From Anaeromassilibacillus sp. An200 (GTDB lineage: Bacteria; Bacillota; Clostridia; Oscillospirales; Acutalibacteraceae), in contig NZ_NFJU01000010.1 of assembly GCF_002160025.1 (NCBI RefSeq), forward strand, positions 1 to 64,000: 64,000 bases of DNA. The letters are read 5' to 3'. Positions 26,827 through 36,411 of this stretch are shown here, piece by piece. Below the pieces are notes generated by a model that saw only the letters and a program-made list of their open reading frames with translations, had not been told where the DNA came from and did no database searches. How positions within the stretch are numbered: the stretch's first letter is position 1; each line of letters begins with the position of its first letter. Both the position numbers and the translations under genes were made by a program.

Positions 26827-27891
26827 TTACTGTAAACAAACCAAGCCGTTGAGAGCTGCACCCTTATCTGCCCTGCCGGGCTCAGGCTCAGAAACCGCCG
26901 CGTTTAAATCCAGACACGCAAAGGAGTCCAGACGTCCGCAATTATCCAAAAACACCAGGCTTACTCTGCTGCGAAGGGGCTTGAATTGATTGATCAAAAA
27001 TTTCAACTGGGAATACAACCGTTCATCCGGTACACACTGGAGCAAGACGGTAAAGTCATAAGGCGCCTCTTTTCCCTGGGAGGACTGGCGTTCCAGTACA
27101 TAAACGGGAGCATCCGTCAAAATTCTGACCACTCCGACAATAGCTTTCCTGGTCCCTTTTGCACAGATCAGAGAAAACGCGTTTTTCAACAGAATCCGCA
27201 GCTGGCTGTCATCCAGAAAATTCCCATCCAGTTCCAGCCCCAGCCAGTGTGCAAACACCGGCAGCAGGGCGGTCGGCGCCGTGTCCAGATCGAGATACTG
27301 GTCCAGAGCGTCAATCTTTTCCTGGAAATCCGCATACATGACATTAAAAATCGAAAGATACCGCCGGAAAAAATCTCCATCCGTCCGATAGACCTCCGGA
27401 AAGCTGTTGAAAAAGTTGTCCTCCGGGGAATAAACGCGGAAATTCTTGAGCACGGCGTTTCCCGTACCAAGCACTTCCACCGAGATCCACAGATAACGGC
27501 CGGACAGGCCGTTAAGCAGCAAATCCGTCACGCCAACCGCTTCCAGGCAGCCTGCCGCCAGAAACAGCGCGGCTTTTGGCTCCTCCCCCACCGACTCATC
27601 CAGCAGGAAATCATCCATCTCTGTGAGGACGCCCTTGCGGACGAACCGTGCTTCATTGGATGCGAAAATACGCACGCCCAGCGCCATACCGTCTCCCAGC
27701 TCCGCCTCAAAAGCCAGGCGGCCCCAGGCGAAATCCGGCTGCACCCCATCCAGGGCGCCCAGATAGACAAGACGGCGCGAAGCCTCTCCGGAAGCTCTCA
27801 GCTCTCCGCTGTCGGACAGGGAAAAGCCTTTGAGCAGTCCCTGTGCCAACCGGTTTTTTCCGATTCGATATTTCTTTACCAGTGCGGCCAT
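26827..27891 (-). CDS. CIS baseplate/tail protein, P2 I-like
   Basis: 354 residues. The central part FFNSFPEVYRTDGDFFRRYL and then LLPVFAHWLGLELDGNF and LLKNAFSLICAKGTRKAI match the phage P2 protein I/TIGR02242 tail domain, which in contractile systems sits at the baseplate edge beside the J-like wedge proteins. The N-terminal 160 residues are a beta-rich extension. It lies directly after the second J-like gene, the usual order in Pvc/Afp clusters, and shares its mRNA. In fibre-bearing systems this position links to fibres; none is seen here. Confidence 0.75.
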   Translation of the reverse strand: MAALVKKYRIGKNRLAQGLLKGFSLSDSGELRASGEASRRLVYLGALDGVQPDFAWGRLAFEAELGDGMALGVRIFASNEARFVRKGVLTEMDDFLLDESVGEEPKAALFLAAGCLEAVGVTDLLLNGLSGRYLWISVEVLGTGNAVLKNFRVYSPEDNFFNSFPEVYRTDGDFFRRYLSIFNVMYADFQEKIDALDQYLDLDTAPTALLPVFAHWLGLELDGNFLDDSQLRILLKNAFSLICAKGTRKAIVGVVRILTDAPVYVLERQSSQGKEAPYDFTVLLQCVPDERLYSQLKFLINQFKPLRSRVSLVFLDNCGRLDSFACLDLNAAVSEPEPGRADKGAALNGLVCLQ

Positions 27892-27916
27892 GCTTTCTCC
27901 TCTCCCTGTTCCGTGA

Positions 27917-30034
27917 TCAATCGCTTCCGTCCCGTGTACTCAATTCGAGCAGATACTGGCCGGGCCGGCAAATGCTGTGGTTTCCCATCCTGATATCATG
28001 GCCTACATACATCATATCACCCTTTGCCTGCGGAATCAAGAAAAGTTCGTAAACTGATTCCACACAAGGCAGCTGTTCGAGCTCCCGAACCAGGCGGTGA
28101 TAGGAAACCGTCTCCCCAAATCCGCGATCCGCCGCGGAAAAATCCAGATGCCGGTCTAACACCGACTCAATTTCTTCCCGGGCTCCGTTATGATAACTTT
28201 TGACATAGATCGTTGCCTGTACGTTCATTTTAACATACTGGGGCTGCCGCAGGGTAATCTGAACAGACAGCAGACGGTGCATTTCCAACCATTTACGGAT
28301 CTGGTTGAGATAAACGGGGGAAAGCTGCGGATCCGGTTTTTCCGATCGCGGCTTCACCGCGATGCTCACGCTGTTGGCGTCTTCGTCGACAACAGCCTTG
28401 ACTTTATGGATGCACAACCCCGGCGTGCGGCGCACAATTTCCTCATAATCCTTCTCCGTCACCGCGGTGGTGGGCCGGCGCATCTCCGCGGCAAAGCGCA
28501 GGCGCACCTCTTCCATCGTCTCATACGTTTCCCCGCCCCGCCCGGCAGCTGGATTGAAAAGAGAGAGCTTCGCCGGAAGCCCTTCTCTTGACTCCGGCTC
28601 AAACCGGTTCTGCTCCCGGATGTTGCCCCGTCTTCCCTCTGTAACGGCGCAGGAAGCCAAAAACAGGCGGCATCCGGATCCGAGTCCGGGCCTGCGGACC
28701 CGGATTTGTCCGGGAGAAGGCAGGATTTCATAGCACAAATCGTCCGGATCGGTTTCACCGGGAGCCACCAGATGATAAGTAACGCGGCCATCCCTTTCGG
28801 TCATCTCTGCCAGCAGGGAAAAATTATCAGGAATCATATGCCCATATGGCTCCAGGGGAATCACCTGATCGTCATATCCATACACAGGCCCAAGCGAACG
28901 GTGATACATGGTCTCGTCATCCCAGCACAGGACCAGCACCCCTTGCGGTTCTCCCTCTGCGGGACCGTAACCCCAGCTTTCCCTGTCAAAATGTAGCAGG
29001 AGGGTTCCTCCCTCTCCCTGCTCCATCGCATAAAAGCGGCCTGTCTGCTCTTTGGCAGGCTTCGGCCGGTAGGCAAGCAGCGGGCCGCCCTTCTCTTCCC
29101 GGCAGCAGACGAAAAGATTGCCGTATCCGCTCATCGCACTGTTTACCGCAACCGTCCCGCTGCCTGCAAACTGGAAGCAGGCGGAATGTGTGCGGCGCTG
29201 CACCAGCTCCAGCAGATTCCCGGTAAAGGAGTGGATGCGCGGCGCGATATCGTACTCCGCTCTCACCAGAAGGCACCGCACCGCATACGCGGGCTCCGGC
29301 AGCTGATCACACAGCTCCAGCGGCTCCTCCGGAAAGGTCAGGCGGATAGCTCCGCTCCGCAGAAAAGCATCCGTGCCGTCTATAGCCTGCACATCCGTCC
29401 AGCCGAGAGCAGTCCAGGCCTGCCATTTCAAGGCGGCAAAGCTGACGGGAGCTTTTTGATCTACCGGGTTTCTTCCCGTGTTTTCAGTCGCCTGCACCCA
29501 AAAGACACTCTGCGAGCCAGGCGCGGGCCTGCCTGTCAGCGTGCAGCACATCCCCATCCCCGGCTCCGGATCCGTCCCGAATACAGCGGCATCCACGGGA
29601 ATGGCACGTCCCAGAAGATAACTGACGTCCCGGTATTCTTCTCGCGCGGCGATGGTGTAAACTTTTCCTACACTCCAAGGCTCCACCGTGACGGGGTGTT
29701 CCGTCTCAAAACAAAGGTCTCCCACATGGCATTTCCAGTGAGCGGGCAGCGAGAGCGGATCCTGTATCCCGCACGACACATAGACATGTGCGGGTTTGTC
29801 TTTGGCCGCTTCAAAGCCGAGCAGACGAAGCAGGCTGCGCTGGATCGGCTCCGTAATCTCATTGATGGCCGATTGCTGCAGCATGGAAAAGGCAGACAGG
29901 TTCTGTAAGACCGTGATGCCGGGATCGGAATGGTTGAAATTGGTCCACTCATCGGAATAGAGGGGGATCTGGGAGATCGCCTCCGCCAGAATATCCTCAA
30001 AGCTCTTATCATCCAGGTTGATGCTGTTCAGCAT
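27917..30034 (-). CDS. CIS baseplate wedge protein, J-like (Pvc12/Afp12-like)
   Basis: 705 residues from ATG 30034, where GGGAGGAAC precedes and the family N-terminus begins (INLDDKSFEDILAEAISQIP, then WTNFNHSDPGITVLQNLSAF). Longer readings overlap the previous gene out of frame. The C-terminal half has the wedge core EEVRLRFAAEMRRPTTAVTE followed by DYEEIVRRTPGLCIHKVKA. J-like proteins form the baseplate ring that triggers sheath contraction. There are two of different length in a row, as in Pvc/Afp systems. Confidence 0.8.
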   Translation of the reverse strand: MLNSINLDDKSFEDILAEAISQIPLYSDEWTNFNHSDPGITVLQNLSAFSMLQQSAINEITEPIQRSLLRLLGFEAAKDKPAHVYVSCGIQDPLSLPAHWKCHVGDLCFETEHPVTVEPWSVGKVYTIAAREEYRDVSYLLGRAIPVDAAVFGTDPEPGMGMCCTLTGRPAPGSQSVFWVQATENTGRNPVDQKAPVSFAALKWQAWTALGWTDVQAIDGTDAFLRSGAIRLTFPEEPLELCDQLPEPAYAVRCLLVRAEYDIAPRIHSFTGNLLELVQRRTHSACFQFAGSGTVAVNSAMSGYGNLFVCCREEKGGPLLAYRPKPAKEQTGRFYAMEQGEGGTLLLHFDRESWGYGPAEGEPQGVLVLCWDDETMYHRSLGPVYGYDDQVIPLEPYGHMIPDNFSLLAEMTERDGRVTYHLVAPGETDPDDLCYEILPSPGQIRVRRPGLGSGCRLFLASCAVTEGRRGNIREQNRFEPESREGLPAKLSLFNPAAGRGGETYETMEEVRLRFAAEMRRPTTAVTEKDYEEIVRRTPGLCIHKVKAVVDEDANSVSIAVKPRSEKPDPQLSPVYLNQIRKWLEMHRLLSVQITLRQPQYVKMNVQATIYVKSYHNGAREEIESVLDRHLDFSAADRGFGETVSYHRLVRELEQLPCVESVYELFLIPQAKGDMMYVGHDIRMGNHSICRPGQYLLELSTRDGSD

Positions 30035-30084
30035 TTCCGGTTCCTCCCAGTTCCCAAAAGTCTCGGCGCACCCGCGCCGGAAAA

Positions 30085-33000
30085 TCATTTCAAACGGATC
30101 GAGACAGTATGCGTCCCGCTCACGCCAATCATGAAGAGTGTGGGGCGCATATCGCTCAGGCTGCACTCATGCACGCCCCGGCGATCGGTATAGCGGGCAG
30201 TGGCACAGAAACGCTTCACCACCAGCCCGCAATCCGTGGAATGCAGCATGCGGCTCAGCTGGGCTTCCTCCGGCAGCACACCGATCGGCCAGCCTCTTCC
30301 GCTGCCGCCTGTAAACGGATCCAGATAGTCCTCGATCTGCCTGCGCAGCTTCTCCTGAAGCTCAAACGCATGATCGGGATCCTCTGTACCGGCCCACACA
30401 CTCACGGAAATCTCCACATACGACGGTTCCCCGATCAAAAGCTCCTGCAGCGTAGCCTCGCTCTTCTGCATCAGATGAGCACGCAGGCGGTCCCGGAGAT
30501 TGGCAAAGACATGGCTGCTCTCTGTGTAGTCCTCCGTCATCACGGCAATGCTCACGGCATCCGGCATCGGGTAGCCGTCAAAATCGCGGCCCACAACACA
30601 GCGCACCTTGCGGATGGACGAGGCAAACGCCTGCACCTCCCGCAGGAAGTCAAGCTCACTGACCAGCCGGTTTTTGGAGCAGATCAGATTGGCTCCGCGT
30701 TCCCGCGCACTCTCCACGCTTTCCAGATCACTGCCGGAGGCGACGGGGAGCGGGTTTGTCAGGCTTTCCACATACAGCAGCTGCGAGAAGGACTGGCGCA
30801 CCCTTCCGGCCGCAAGGTTCCCCGCGCTTCCGTCGCAGCAGACAGCCTGCACGGTAAAGGCAGGGCCAGGCTGGGCCGGCGGAATCATCACCGAAACGCC
30901 GTCCCCAAAGCGCAGGACATTGTTCATGCGATCCAGCGTATAATGCCGGTCTCCGGGCGAGGAATGGTCAAAATTGTCCACCTCAGTCCAGCGCACATAG
31001 AATTCGGTAATCTCCCCCAGAAAGTCGTATTCCACCCTCACATCATCGGGGTGTTCCTCCAGCATGGCGCGCATAGCGGGAACGGAAAGACGGCTCTTCT
31101 CGCTGACAAACACATCAACGGAGAGAATGTTCCGCGCGGAAAGCGGGAACTCCATATTGGGCACGGAGGCGGTGACATAGAAAACCTCCTCCGGCATGGT
31201 AATCCGGTTGCGGATTTCCACCGCGTTCGGCAGAATCCGGCGGATGACAGGATGATACTGATCCGGGTTGTCAAACTGTCCGCGCTCATCCACCAGGCGG
31301 ATCCACCAGCGGCTCTGGCCCTCAATCTCCCGCCGTGCGAAATGAACGGGAGGGATAAACAGGACTGTCCCCGATTCCGAAAGGTTCCGTGTATGGTCCA
31401 CCACGCGCAAAGGCTCAAAGCCATCCCCCGTGGAATACTCAAAGCGCAGAGGGGCATCCACAAAGTTGGCACTTTCCTTCACGTCAAACAGCAGACTGAT
31501 CGGCGCGCCGTCCATGGGACGGTCAAAGCCGAGATACAGCGCGTTTCCGCCATAAGGAAGGGTACAGAAGCCCTCAAAGGCCTCTCCCGCCCACAGGGAA
31601 CGGGTCAGATCCGCCACCTCGGTACCGCAAAGCCGCCGCACTTTCTGCGGCTGCTTCCATTCACCGGCGTAGGAATACGACAGCATGAGGTTTTCCAAAC
31701 GCGGCATGGTGTGGAGGCAGGGCTGCAAATAGCAATCGTCCGCCCTTGTGACACGCAGGCGAAGCGAACGCCCTTCATAGCCGCCCACCACCAGAGGCCG
31801 CCAGTCTCCGGGGCAGCGGAAGCGGATGGTAAACTCTCCCGCGTGCGTTCCGTCAAACAGGCTGCTCCAGTCCTCCTCACAGGCCAGCCTGCGCCAGCCC
31901 GCCCCGTTAAAGTATTCAAGGGAAACCACCTGGGGGGATGTCCGCGCCGCCTGATACTGAATGGTGCGCGGCTTGCGCTTGATGATCCGCAGCTCCTCCT
32001 TTTCCTGTGCGAGCGACAGGCTGACAAGGTGTTCCTGCGTGCGCAGGCGGAACGAGATCTCGACCGAGGCATCCCGCTGGCTGAATACGCTGTCGGCACA
32101 CAGATAACATTCATCAAAGAGCGATACCGTTTCCCCAAACGGAAGGAAGGAGGCCGGTTCCAGCTCGCTCATACCATCGTAAACCGTATCGGGAGGGAGA
32201 CTGTCACAGCTTGAGGAGAGCGTCAGGCTTTGGATGGTGATATTCTCCGTGATGGGACGCAGCGCTTCCACACAGATTTCCGTACACTCATACGCTGTCT
32301 CATCCTCCCCCGTCCCGCCGGAAGCCTGTGCACGCCAGAGCGATACCGCTCCATCGCGCGGTTCCACACGGGAGAAAGGAACATAGGCGCCGTTTTCCAG
32401 ATAGCTCCACCGGAAACGGAACGGATCGGCAAGCTGTTCGGAAAGATCCTCCCCCTGCGGCCCGCGCACAGCCACACGAAGCTCAATATTTTCCCGTGTG
32501 CGGAACAGGGTGTCGTGCGTCAGCACAAGAGCCCAGCGCTGGATTCCCTGCGCGTCAAAATCAAACAGCGGAATCTCCGGCATCTGCTCCGTCTCCAAGG
32601 ATTCCTCCGCGGCGGCCTCCCGCTCCTCGCGCGCGGCCGTTCCGGGAAGCTCCTGACGCGGACGGCATCCCCTGACAGGAAGCAGCTTTCCGAACGTCCC
32701 CGAAGCCTGAAACACATCCGTCAGCTTCGCACCTGTCACATAGAGATCGGAAACCGTCTCAAAGAAAATCTGCCTCGCATCCTCCGTGTCCTCCTGGCCA
32801 ATCAGGCGGGTCCCCGCTGGCACCTGCACACCGGTGACGCTGCCTTCGATCAGATTCATTACCACCACACCGGAGGCCGGATAGGCCGGACGCAGGGAAA
32901 GGTTCAGCATATTCACAAATTCCGTGTGGTATTTTTCCATCACCAGATTCATTCGGCGGATATTTTCCTCCATCTGGTTGGCAAAAATCAGGCCGACCAC

Positions 33001-33126
33001 AGAACCCACGTCGGGGTTGGTATCAGAGAACGCCCATTCCGGCGTGTAGGAAGCCGCCAACCGCCTGATCTCGCCGCGCAGATCCTGCACGCTGCGGGGA
33101 TCCAGCAGCACATCATTGTGTTTCAT
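30085..33126 (-). CDS. CIS baseplate wedge protein, large J-like (Pvc11/Afp11-like)
   Basis: 1013 residues from ATG 33126, behind GGAGGAGG. The N-terminus LLDPRSVQDLRGEIRRLAAS with YTPEWAFSDTNPDVGSVVGL is characteristic of the larger wedge protein, and the C-terminal part has ERGANLICSKNRLVSELDFL and FASSIRKVRCVVGRDFDG. It forms the second wedge subunit of the hexameric baseplate. The start overlaps the gp25-like gene, so the two are coupled. Confidence 0.85.
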   Translation of the reverse strand: MKHNDVLLDPRSVQDLRGEIRRLAASYTPEWAFSDTNPDVGSVVGLIFANQMEENIRRMNLVMEKYHTEFVNMLNLSLRPAYPASGVVVMNLIEGSVTGVQVPAGTRLIGQEDTEDARQIFFETVSDLYVTGAKLTDVFQASGTFGKLLPVRGCRPRQELPGTAAREEREAAAEESLETEQMPEIPLFDFDAQGIQRWALVLTHDTLFRTRENIELRVAVRGPQGEDLSEQLADPFRFRWSYLENGAYVPFSRVEPRDGAVSLWRAQASGGTGEDETAYECTEICVEALRPITENITIQSLTLSSSCDSLPPDTVYDGMSELEPASFLPFGETVSLFDECYLCADSVFSQRDASVEISFRLRTQEHLVSLSLAQEKEELRIIKRKPRTIQYQAARTSPQVVSLEYFNGAGWRRLACEEDWSSLFDGTHAGEFTIRFRCPGDWRPLVVGGYEGRSLRLRVTRADDCYLQPCLHTMPRLENLMLSYSYAGEWKQPQKVRRLCGTEVADLTRSLWAGEAFEGFCTLPYGGNALYLGFDRPMDGAPISLLFDVKESANFVDAPLRFEYSTGDGFEPLRVVDHTRNLSESGTVLFIPPVHFARREIEGQSRWWIRLVDERGQFDNPDQYHPVIRRILPNAVEIRNRITMPEEVFYVTASVPNMEFPLSARNILSVDVFVSEKSRLSVPAMRAMLEEHPDDVRVEYDFLGEITEFYVRWTEVDNFDHSSPGDRHYTLDRMNNVLRFGDGVSVMIPPAQPGPAFTVQAVCCDGSAGNLAAGRVRQSFSQLLYVESLTNPLPVASGSDLESVESARERGANLICSKNRLVSELDFLREVQAFASSIRKVRCVVGRDFDGYPMPDAVSIAVMTEDYTESSHVFANLRDRLRAHLMQKSEATLQELLIGEPSYVEISVSVWAGTEDPDHAFELQEKLRRQIEDYLDPFTGGSGRGWPIGVLPEEAQLSRMLHSTDCGLVVKRFCATARYTDRRGVHECSLSDMRPTLFMIGVSGTHTVSIRLK

Positions 33127-33538
33127 CGGCTTCCTCCTCCATCCTTCCGGCATTCAGATAAAACGGGAACACCAGGTTATCCCGCGTGTTGCTTTCCGTT
33201 ATCCGATACTGGATACTGACCACCAGACATCCCTCCCGCGTCTGCGGATCGATGTCAATCTGCACATCCGAAATCCGAGGCTCCTGTTCAAGCAGGATAC
33301 TGCGCAGGCTGTTCGACATTACATTGAGCATCGTCACGGACGGATCCATAAAAGTGTAGCTCATCAAGTCGCTTCCGAACTCCGGGATCACCCATCGTTC
33401 CCCCCGCTGCGTCATCAGAATCAGATAGACGGATTCCTTGACGCTCTGCTCGCCGGAGGACGTCAGAAAACGCCCTGTGCCGGGATCCACACTGGGTGGG
33501 AATTTGAACCCCGTGCCTAAAAACATTTTCTTTTCCAC
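33113..33538 (-). CDS. CIS baseplate protein, gp25-like
   Basis: 141 residues from GTG 33538, 7 nt after AGGAG. The product starts EKKMFLGTGFKFPPSVDPGT and shows gp25 features: SVKESVYLILMTQRGERWVI with the conserved acidic/EPR region SILLEQEPRISDVQIDI. gp25 nucleates sheath assembly on the baseplate. It lies between the spike and the large wedge protein, the canonical order. Confidence 0.85.
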   Translation of the reverse strand: MEKKMFLGTGFKFPPSVDPGTGRFLTSSGEQSVKESVYLILMTQRGERWVIPEFGSDLMSYTFMDPSVTMLNVMSNSLRSILLEQEPRISDVQIDIDPQTREGCLVVSIQYRITESNTRDNLVFPFYLNAGRMEEEADETQ

Positions 33539-33555
33539 AAGGACGCTCCTTTCCG

Positions 33556-34371
33556 TTATTTGCCCAATTTCATCGGAGTTCCCGAGAGGCTCATCATCCC
33601 GTTGCATTCCGCTTTATACATGGAGGACGCGGCCTGGCTGACCTGTGCCCCTTCCTGCTTGAACATACCGTCTGTTTTTATCTGCACGCTTTTGCTCGTT
33701 TTGACGGAGAACTCGTTTGCCGTGATCTGAATGGCCCCGGAATCCCCATTGAGGATCAGTTTGATGTTGTCTCCCACCTCAATGGTGAGCTTGGATTTGG
33801 CCCGAAGCACCATCTGCCCGCTTTCCGTGGAAAGCTCCACCATGTTTTCTTTTTTCTTATCGGAAACACGGATCAGCTTGTTTTCGTTGTCCATGAGGAT
33901 CTGGTGGGTCTTTCCCGCCGTCTCCATGGTAATTTTATCCTTTTCGCCGTTCCCTTCCTTGTTATCTTCAAAGAGGATGGTGCTTCCGTTTTTGGTTTCG
34001 ATGCATTTAAACTGATTGTTCTCGTCCGTCATCCCCCGCAGAAGAGGGGCGTTGTCTTCCAACACAGAGCCAATAATATAAGGCTTTTCAATATTTCCTC
34101 CCTCGAAGGCCAGGAGGACCTGATCGCCCACCTCAGGCACAAAATAGTGCCCTCCCTTTTTTCCCCCGCTGGGGAACGCCTTGCGCGCCCATTGCAGCTC
34201 ATTGGCACGGTCGTCCCGCGTGGGAATGGTGACGCAGACGCGCCCGGGCATATCCTTATCGTAATTCTTGGCCACAACCCCGACAACCACCCCGGAAATC
34301 CGCGTGTCACCTGTCTCCGTTTTCGTGACCTGCTTCTCTGAAATTTCTTCCATCATATCATAAAGACTCAT
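33556..34371 (-). CDS. CIS spike protein, gpV/gp5-like (VgrG C-terminal part)
   Basis: 271 residues. An OB-fold N-terminus (GVVVGVVAKNYDKDMPGRVC, then VPEVGDQVLLAFEGGNIEKP) precedes a beta-helical repeat region rich in DNENKLIRVSDK-type strands that forms the needle. It pairs with the separate hub protein encoded just upstream, as in Pvc8-type VgrG split in two. The tip would be capped by the DUF4280 protein at 44 kb. ATGA overlap with the hub gene. Confidence 0.85.
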   Translation of the reverse strand: MSLYDMMEEISEKQVTKTETGDTRISGVVVGVVAKNYDKDMPGRVCVTIPTRDDRANELQWARKAFPSGGKKGGHYFVPEVGDQVLLAFEGGNIEKPYIIGSVLEDNAPLLRGMTDENNQFKCIETKNGSTILFEDNKEGNGEKDKITMETAGKTHQILMDNENKLIRVSDKKKENMVELSTESGQMVLRAKSKLTIEVGDNIKLILNGDSGAIQITANEFSVKTSKSVQIKTDGMFKQEGAQVSQAASSMYKAECNGMMSLSGTPMKLGK

Positions 34372-35564
34372 TTGCGCACCTCCGAGGCCTTGGCGATCAG
34401 CCTGGTCCGGTATCCCGTGTCTTCCCGGAACTCATGGATCACACTGGTAATATAAAACGTATTGTCCACCGGAACGCCAAGCCCCGTGACTTTGACAAAG
34501 CGCCCCGGAACGAGATCCGGGATCCCGGGACAGGTGCACTCCAGAGAGCCGAGACGGTAGGAGATCTCCTCCGCCAGATAAGCCGCCCGCGCGTCGGCCT
34601 GCTCTTGGGTCGTCACAGTGGGATCGATATACACCTTTTTGCTGCTGGAAATAATCCCCTTGGCCCGGGTGCCGGTGGAAAGATTGTTTGTGAGCTTCTT
34701 TTTGGCTGTGATCACCTTGCCCGTGCCCGGATTCATCGACCGGACTTCCACATTTCCCACCAGGCCGGTGATGTCGTACCCGATTTCAAAATCCACCAGA
34801 CCGGAACCGACGCCAAGCTCCATCAGAATCGAAGCGTCGCTTTTCGCCTTGCGGAAATAGACCTCCCCGCGATCCACAAAAAACTCGTAGTTGAATTTTT
34901 TCGCGGCCTTCACGACAAAATCATAGTCGCTCTCCTCCACCATCTCGATGGTCTCCGCGCTCGCCTTGTTCCCGCCCGTGCCCGCTTGTTTATCCGGCGT
35001 ATCCGTCACATAGACAGCGGTGATAGCGTTGGCGCTGCGCAGCTTCTCATAGGAGGTGCGCTTGAGGATCTCGGAAACGGCTTCGCCGTAGGAGTGAGAG
35101 GTCAGCTGCTGGGCGTAGCTGTTCGCCATCATGACGCCCTTGACGTCCATCGCGGTAACCTCAATATAGGGCAGATCGGAGGACTCAAAACCAAAGCTGA
35201 TGGTGGAAATAAAGCCCACAAACACCGTCTGCACTGTACCGAGATATCCCAACTTCAGCACAAAAGAGGCGCCCAGAATCACATTTTTTTCAATCTCACT
35301 GTATCGGAATTTTCCTGTATGAATGTCAAAAACACCGTACAGGCGCAAAGTCGCGACGGAGGCTTCAAAGCCGCAGGTGGCTTCCACGCTGATATCCGTG
35401 ACTATCATGGTATCGCTCTGGAACACCTGGCCGTTGAACTCCACCACAGCTTCGGGCTGGGAAAAATCCTGATATTTGCTTTTGAGATTCTGATAGGACA
35501 GCCCTCCCGCCGCGCCGCTGAGAGCACCTCCCAGCGACCCAAGCGAGGACATCAATCCCGCCAT
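34368..35564 (-). CDS. CIS central hub, gpD/gp27-like
   Basis: 398 residues. After a Gly-rich start (SSLGSLGGALSGAAGGL), the body has features of phage late-control gpD: VVEFNGQVFQSDTMIVTDIS, YIEVTAMDVKGVMMANSYAQ and a C-terminal LECTCPGIPDLVPGRFVKVT. The trimeric hub connects the hexameric tube to the trimeric spike. The next gene encodes the spike, with a 4-bp overlap. Confidence 0.85.
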   Translation of the reverse strand: MAGLMSSLGSLGGALSGAAGGLSYQNLKSKYQDFSQPEAVVEFNGQVFQSDTMIVTDISVEATCGFEASVATLRLYGVFDIHTGKFRYSEIEKNVILGASFVLKLGYLGTVQTVFVGFISTISFGFESSDLPYIEVTAMDVKGVMMANSYAQQLTSHSYGEAVSEILKRTSYEKLRSANAITAVYVTDTPDKQAGTGGNKASAETIEMVEESDYDFVVKAAKKFNYEFFVDRGEVYFRKAKSDASILMELGVGSGLVDFEIGYDITGLVGNVEVRSMNPGTGKVITAKKKLTNNLSTGTRAKGIISSSKKVYIDPTVTTQEQADARAAYLAEEISYRLGSLECTCPGIPDLVPGRFVKVTGLGVPVDNTFYITSVIHEFREDTGYRTRLIAKASEVRK

Positions 35565-35580
35565 CCGGATTCCTCCTTTG

Positions 35581-36396
35581 TCAAATCCCGATATTCAGGA
35601 GGTTGCTCAGCCCCTCCGTGACCTTTTTTCCACCCGCGACGGCGTTGCCGGAGGCGGTGAAGCACTTGTCAAACGCGCTGTTCCACATCTGTTCGTCTCC
35701 ACTGTCTGTCAGTCTCTGCGAAAGGTTCAGCGTGACCTCGCTGTAAACCGGACGTCCGTGAATGGAAAACATTTTGTATTCCGCCCGCGCTTCCGAAACC
35801 TCGCCTGTAAAGCTCATCCCGGCCCACTGGAACGTCACTGTGCGCGTATCCTCACTCATAAGCATCCCGATGAAAGCGTTTGTGACGCTTTGCACGGAAT
35901 ACACCTTCTGATTCAGCCCCTTGTTCAGGGCAAGCTGTGCCACATCCTGCGTGGACACCTTGAATTTTTCCAGCATAAAGCAGTCCTTAATGTTGATCTG
36001 TTCAAAAATCAACAGGACAGACATCACGATCGACGCGGGCTGGGTATGCTGCGCCGGGATATCCGGATCCATGTTCTGCTGCAAATAGCGAAACTCGGTA
36101 TCGCTCGTACTGGCACGGAAGGAGATAGAGGAGGGGTTATATTGCACAGAGAGCTGGAGCACACGACCTGCACCAGACTGCCCTGCCGCTGTGCCCGCGC
36201 CTGTCACCGCCTGCACCCCTCCGGAAAGCGCTGCCGACGCACGGTCCGACAAACCGCTTCCTCCTGCGGCGCCTGTTCCTGCGCTGGGCGCAGTTTCCAC
36301 CAGAAGCAAAGCCTTACTCGTCTTTCCTGTGATCGACGCCTTCGCGTCATTGGTATAGGAGGAAAACAAACTTTTTGCCGCTGTACTGAACGCCAT
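35581..36396 (-). CDS. CIS tube-baseplate adaptor (Pvc7/Afp7-like, no LysM), copy 2
   Basis: 271 residues. An N-terminal Gly/Ala/Ser-rich linker gives way to VLQLSVQYNPSSISFRASTS and, further on, MSFTGEVSEARAEYKMFSIH with the final LLNIGI. This matches the adaptor proteins between tube and hub in Pvc/Afp clusters, but without a LysM motif. It is a diverged tandem duplicate of the gene before it, sharing the NPSS, FSxxGRP and NIGI motifs. Duplication could allow two adaptor layers. Confidence 0.7.
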   Translation of the reverse strand: MAFSTAAKSLFSSYTNDAKASITGKTSKALLLVETAPSAGTGAAGGSGLSDRASAALSGGVQAVTGAGTAAGQSGAGRVLQLSVQYNPSSISFRASTSDTEFRYLQQNMDPDIPAQHTQPASIVMSVLLIFEQINIKDCFMLEKFKVSTQDVAQLALNKGLNQKVYSVQSVTNAFIGMLMSEDTRTVTFQWAGMSFTGEVSEARAEYKMFSIHGRPVYSEVTLNLSQRLTDSGDEQMWNSAFDKCFTASGNAVAGGKKVTEGLSNLLNIGI

Positions 36397-36411
36397 CTTT
36401 TTTCCTCCTCT

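Noticed and set aside
30109-32214. Plus-strand frame of 701 codons opposite the large J-like gene
   Set aside because: Shadow of the baseplate gene, His/Arg/Gln-rich with no domain pattern.
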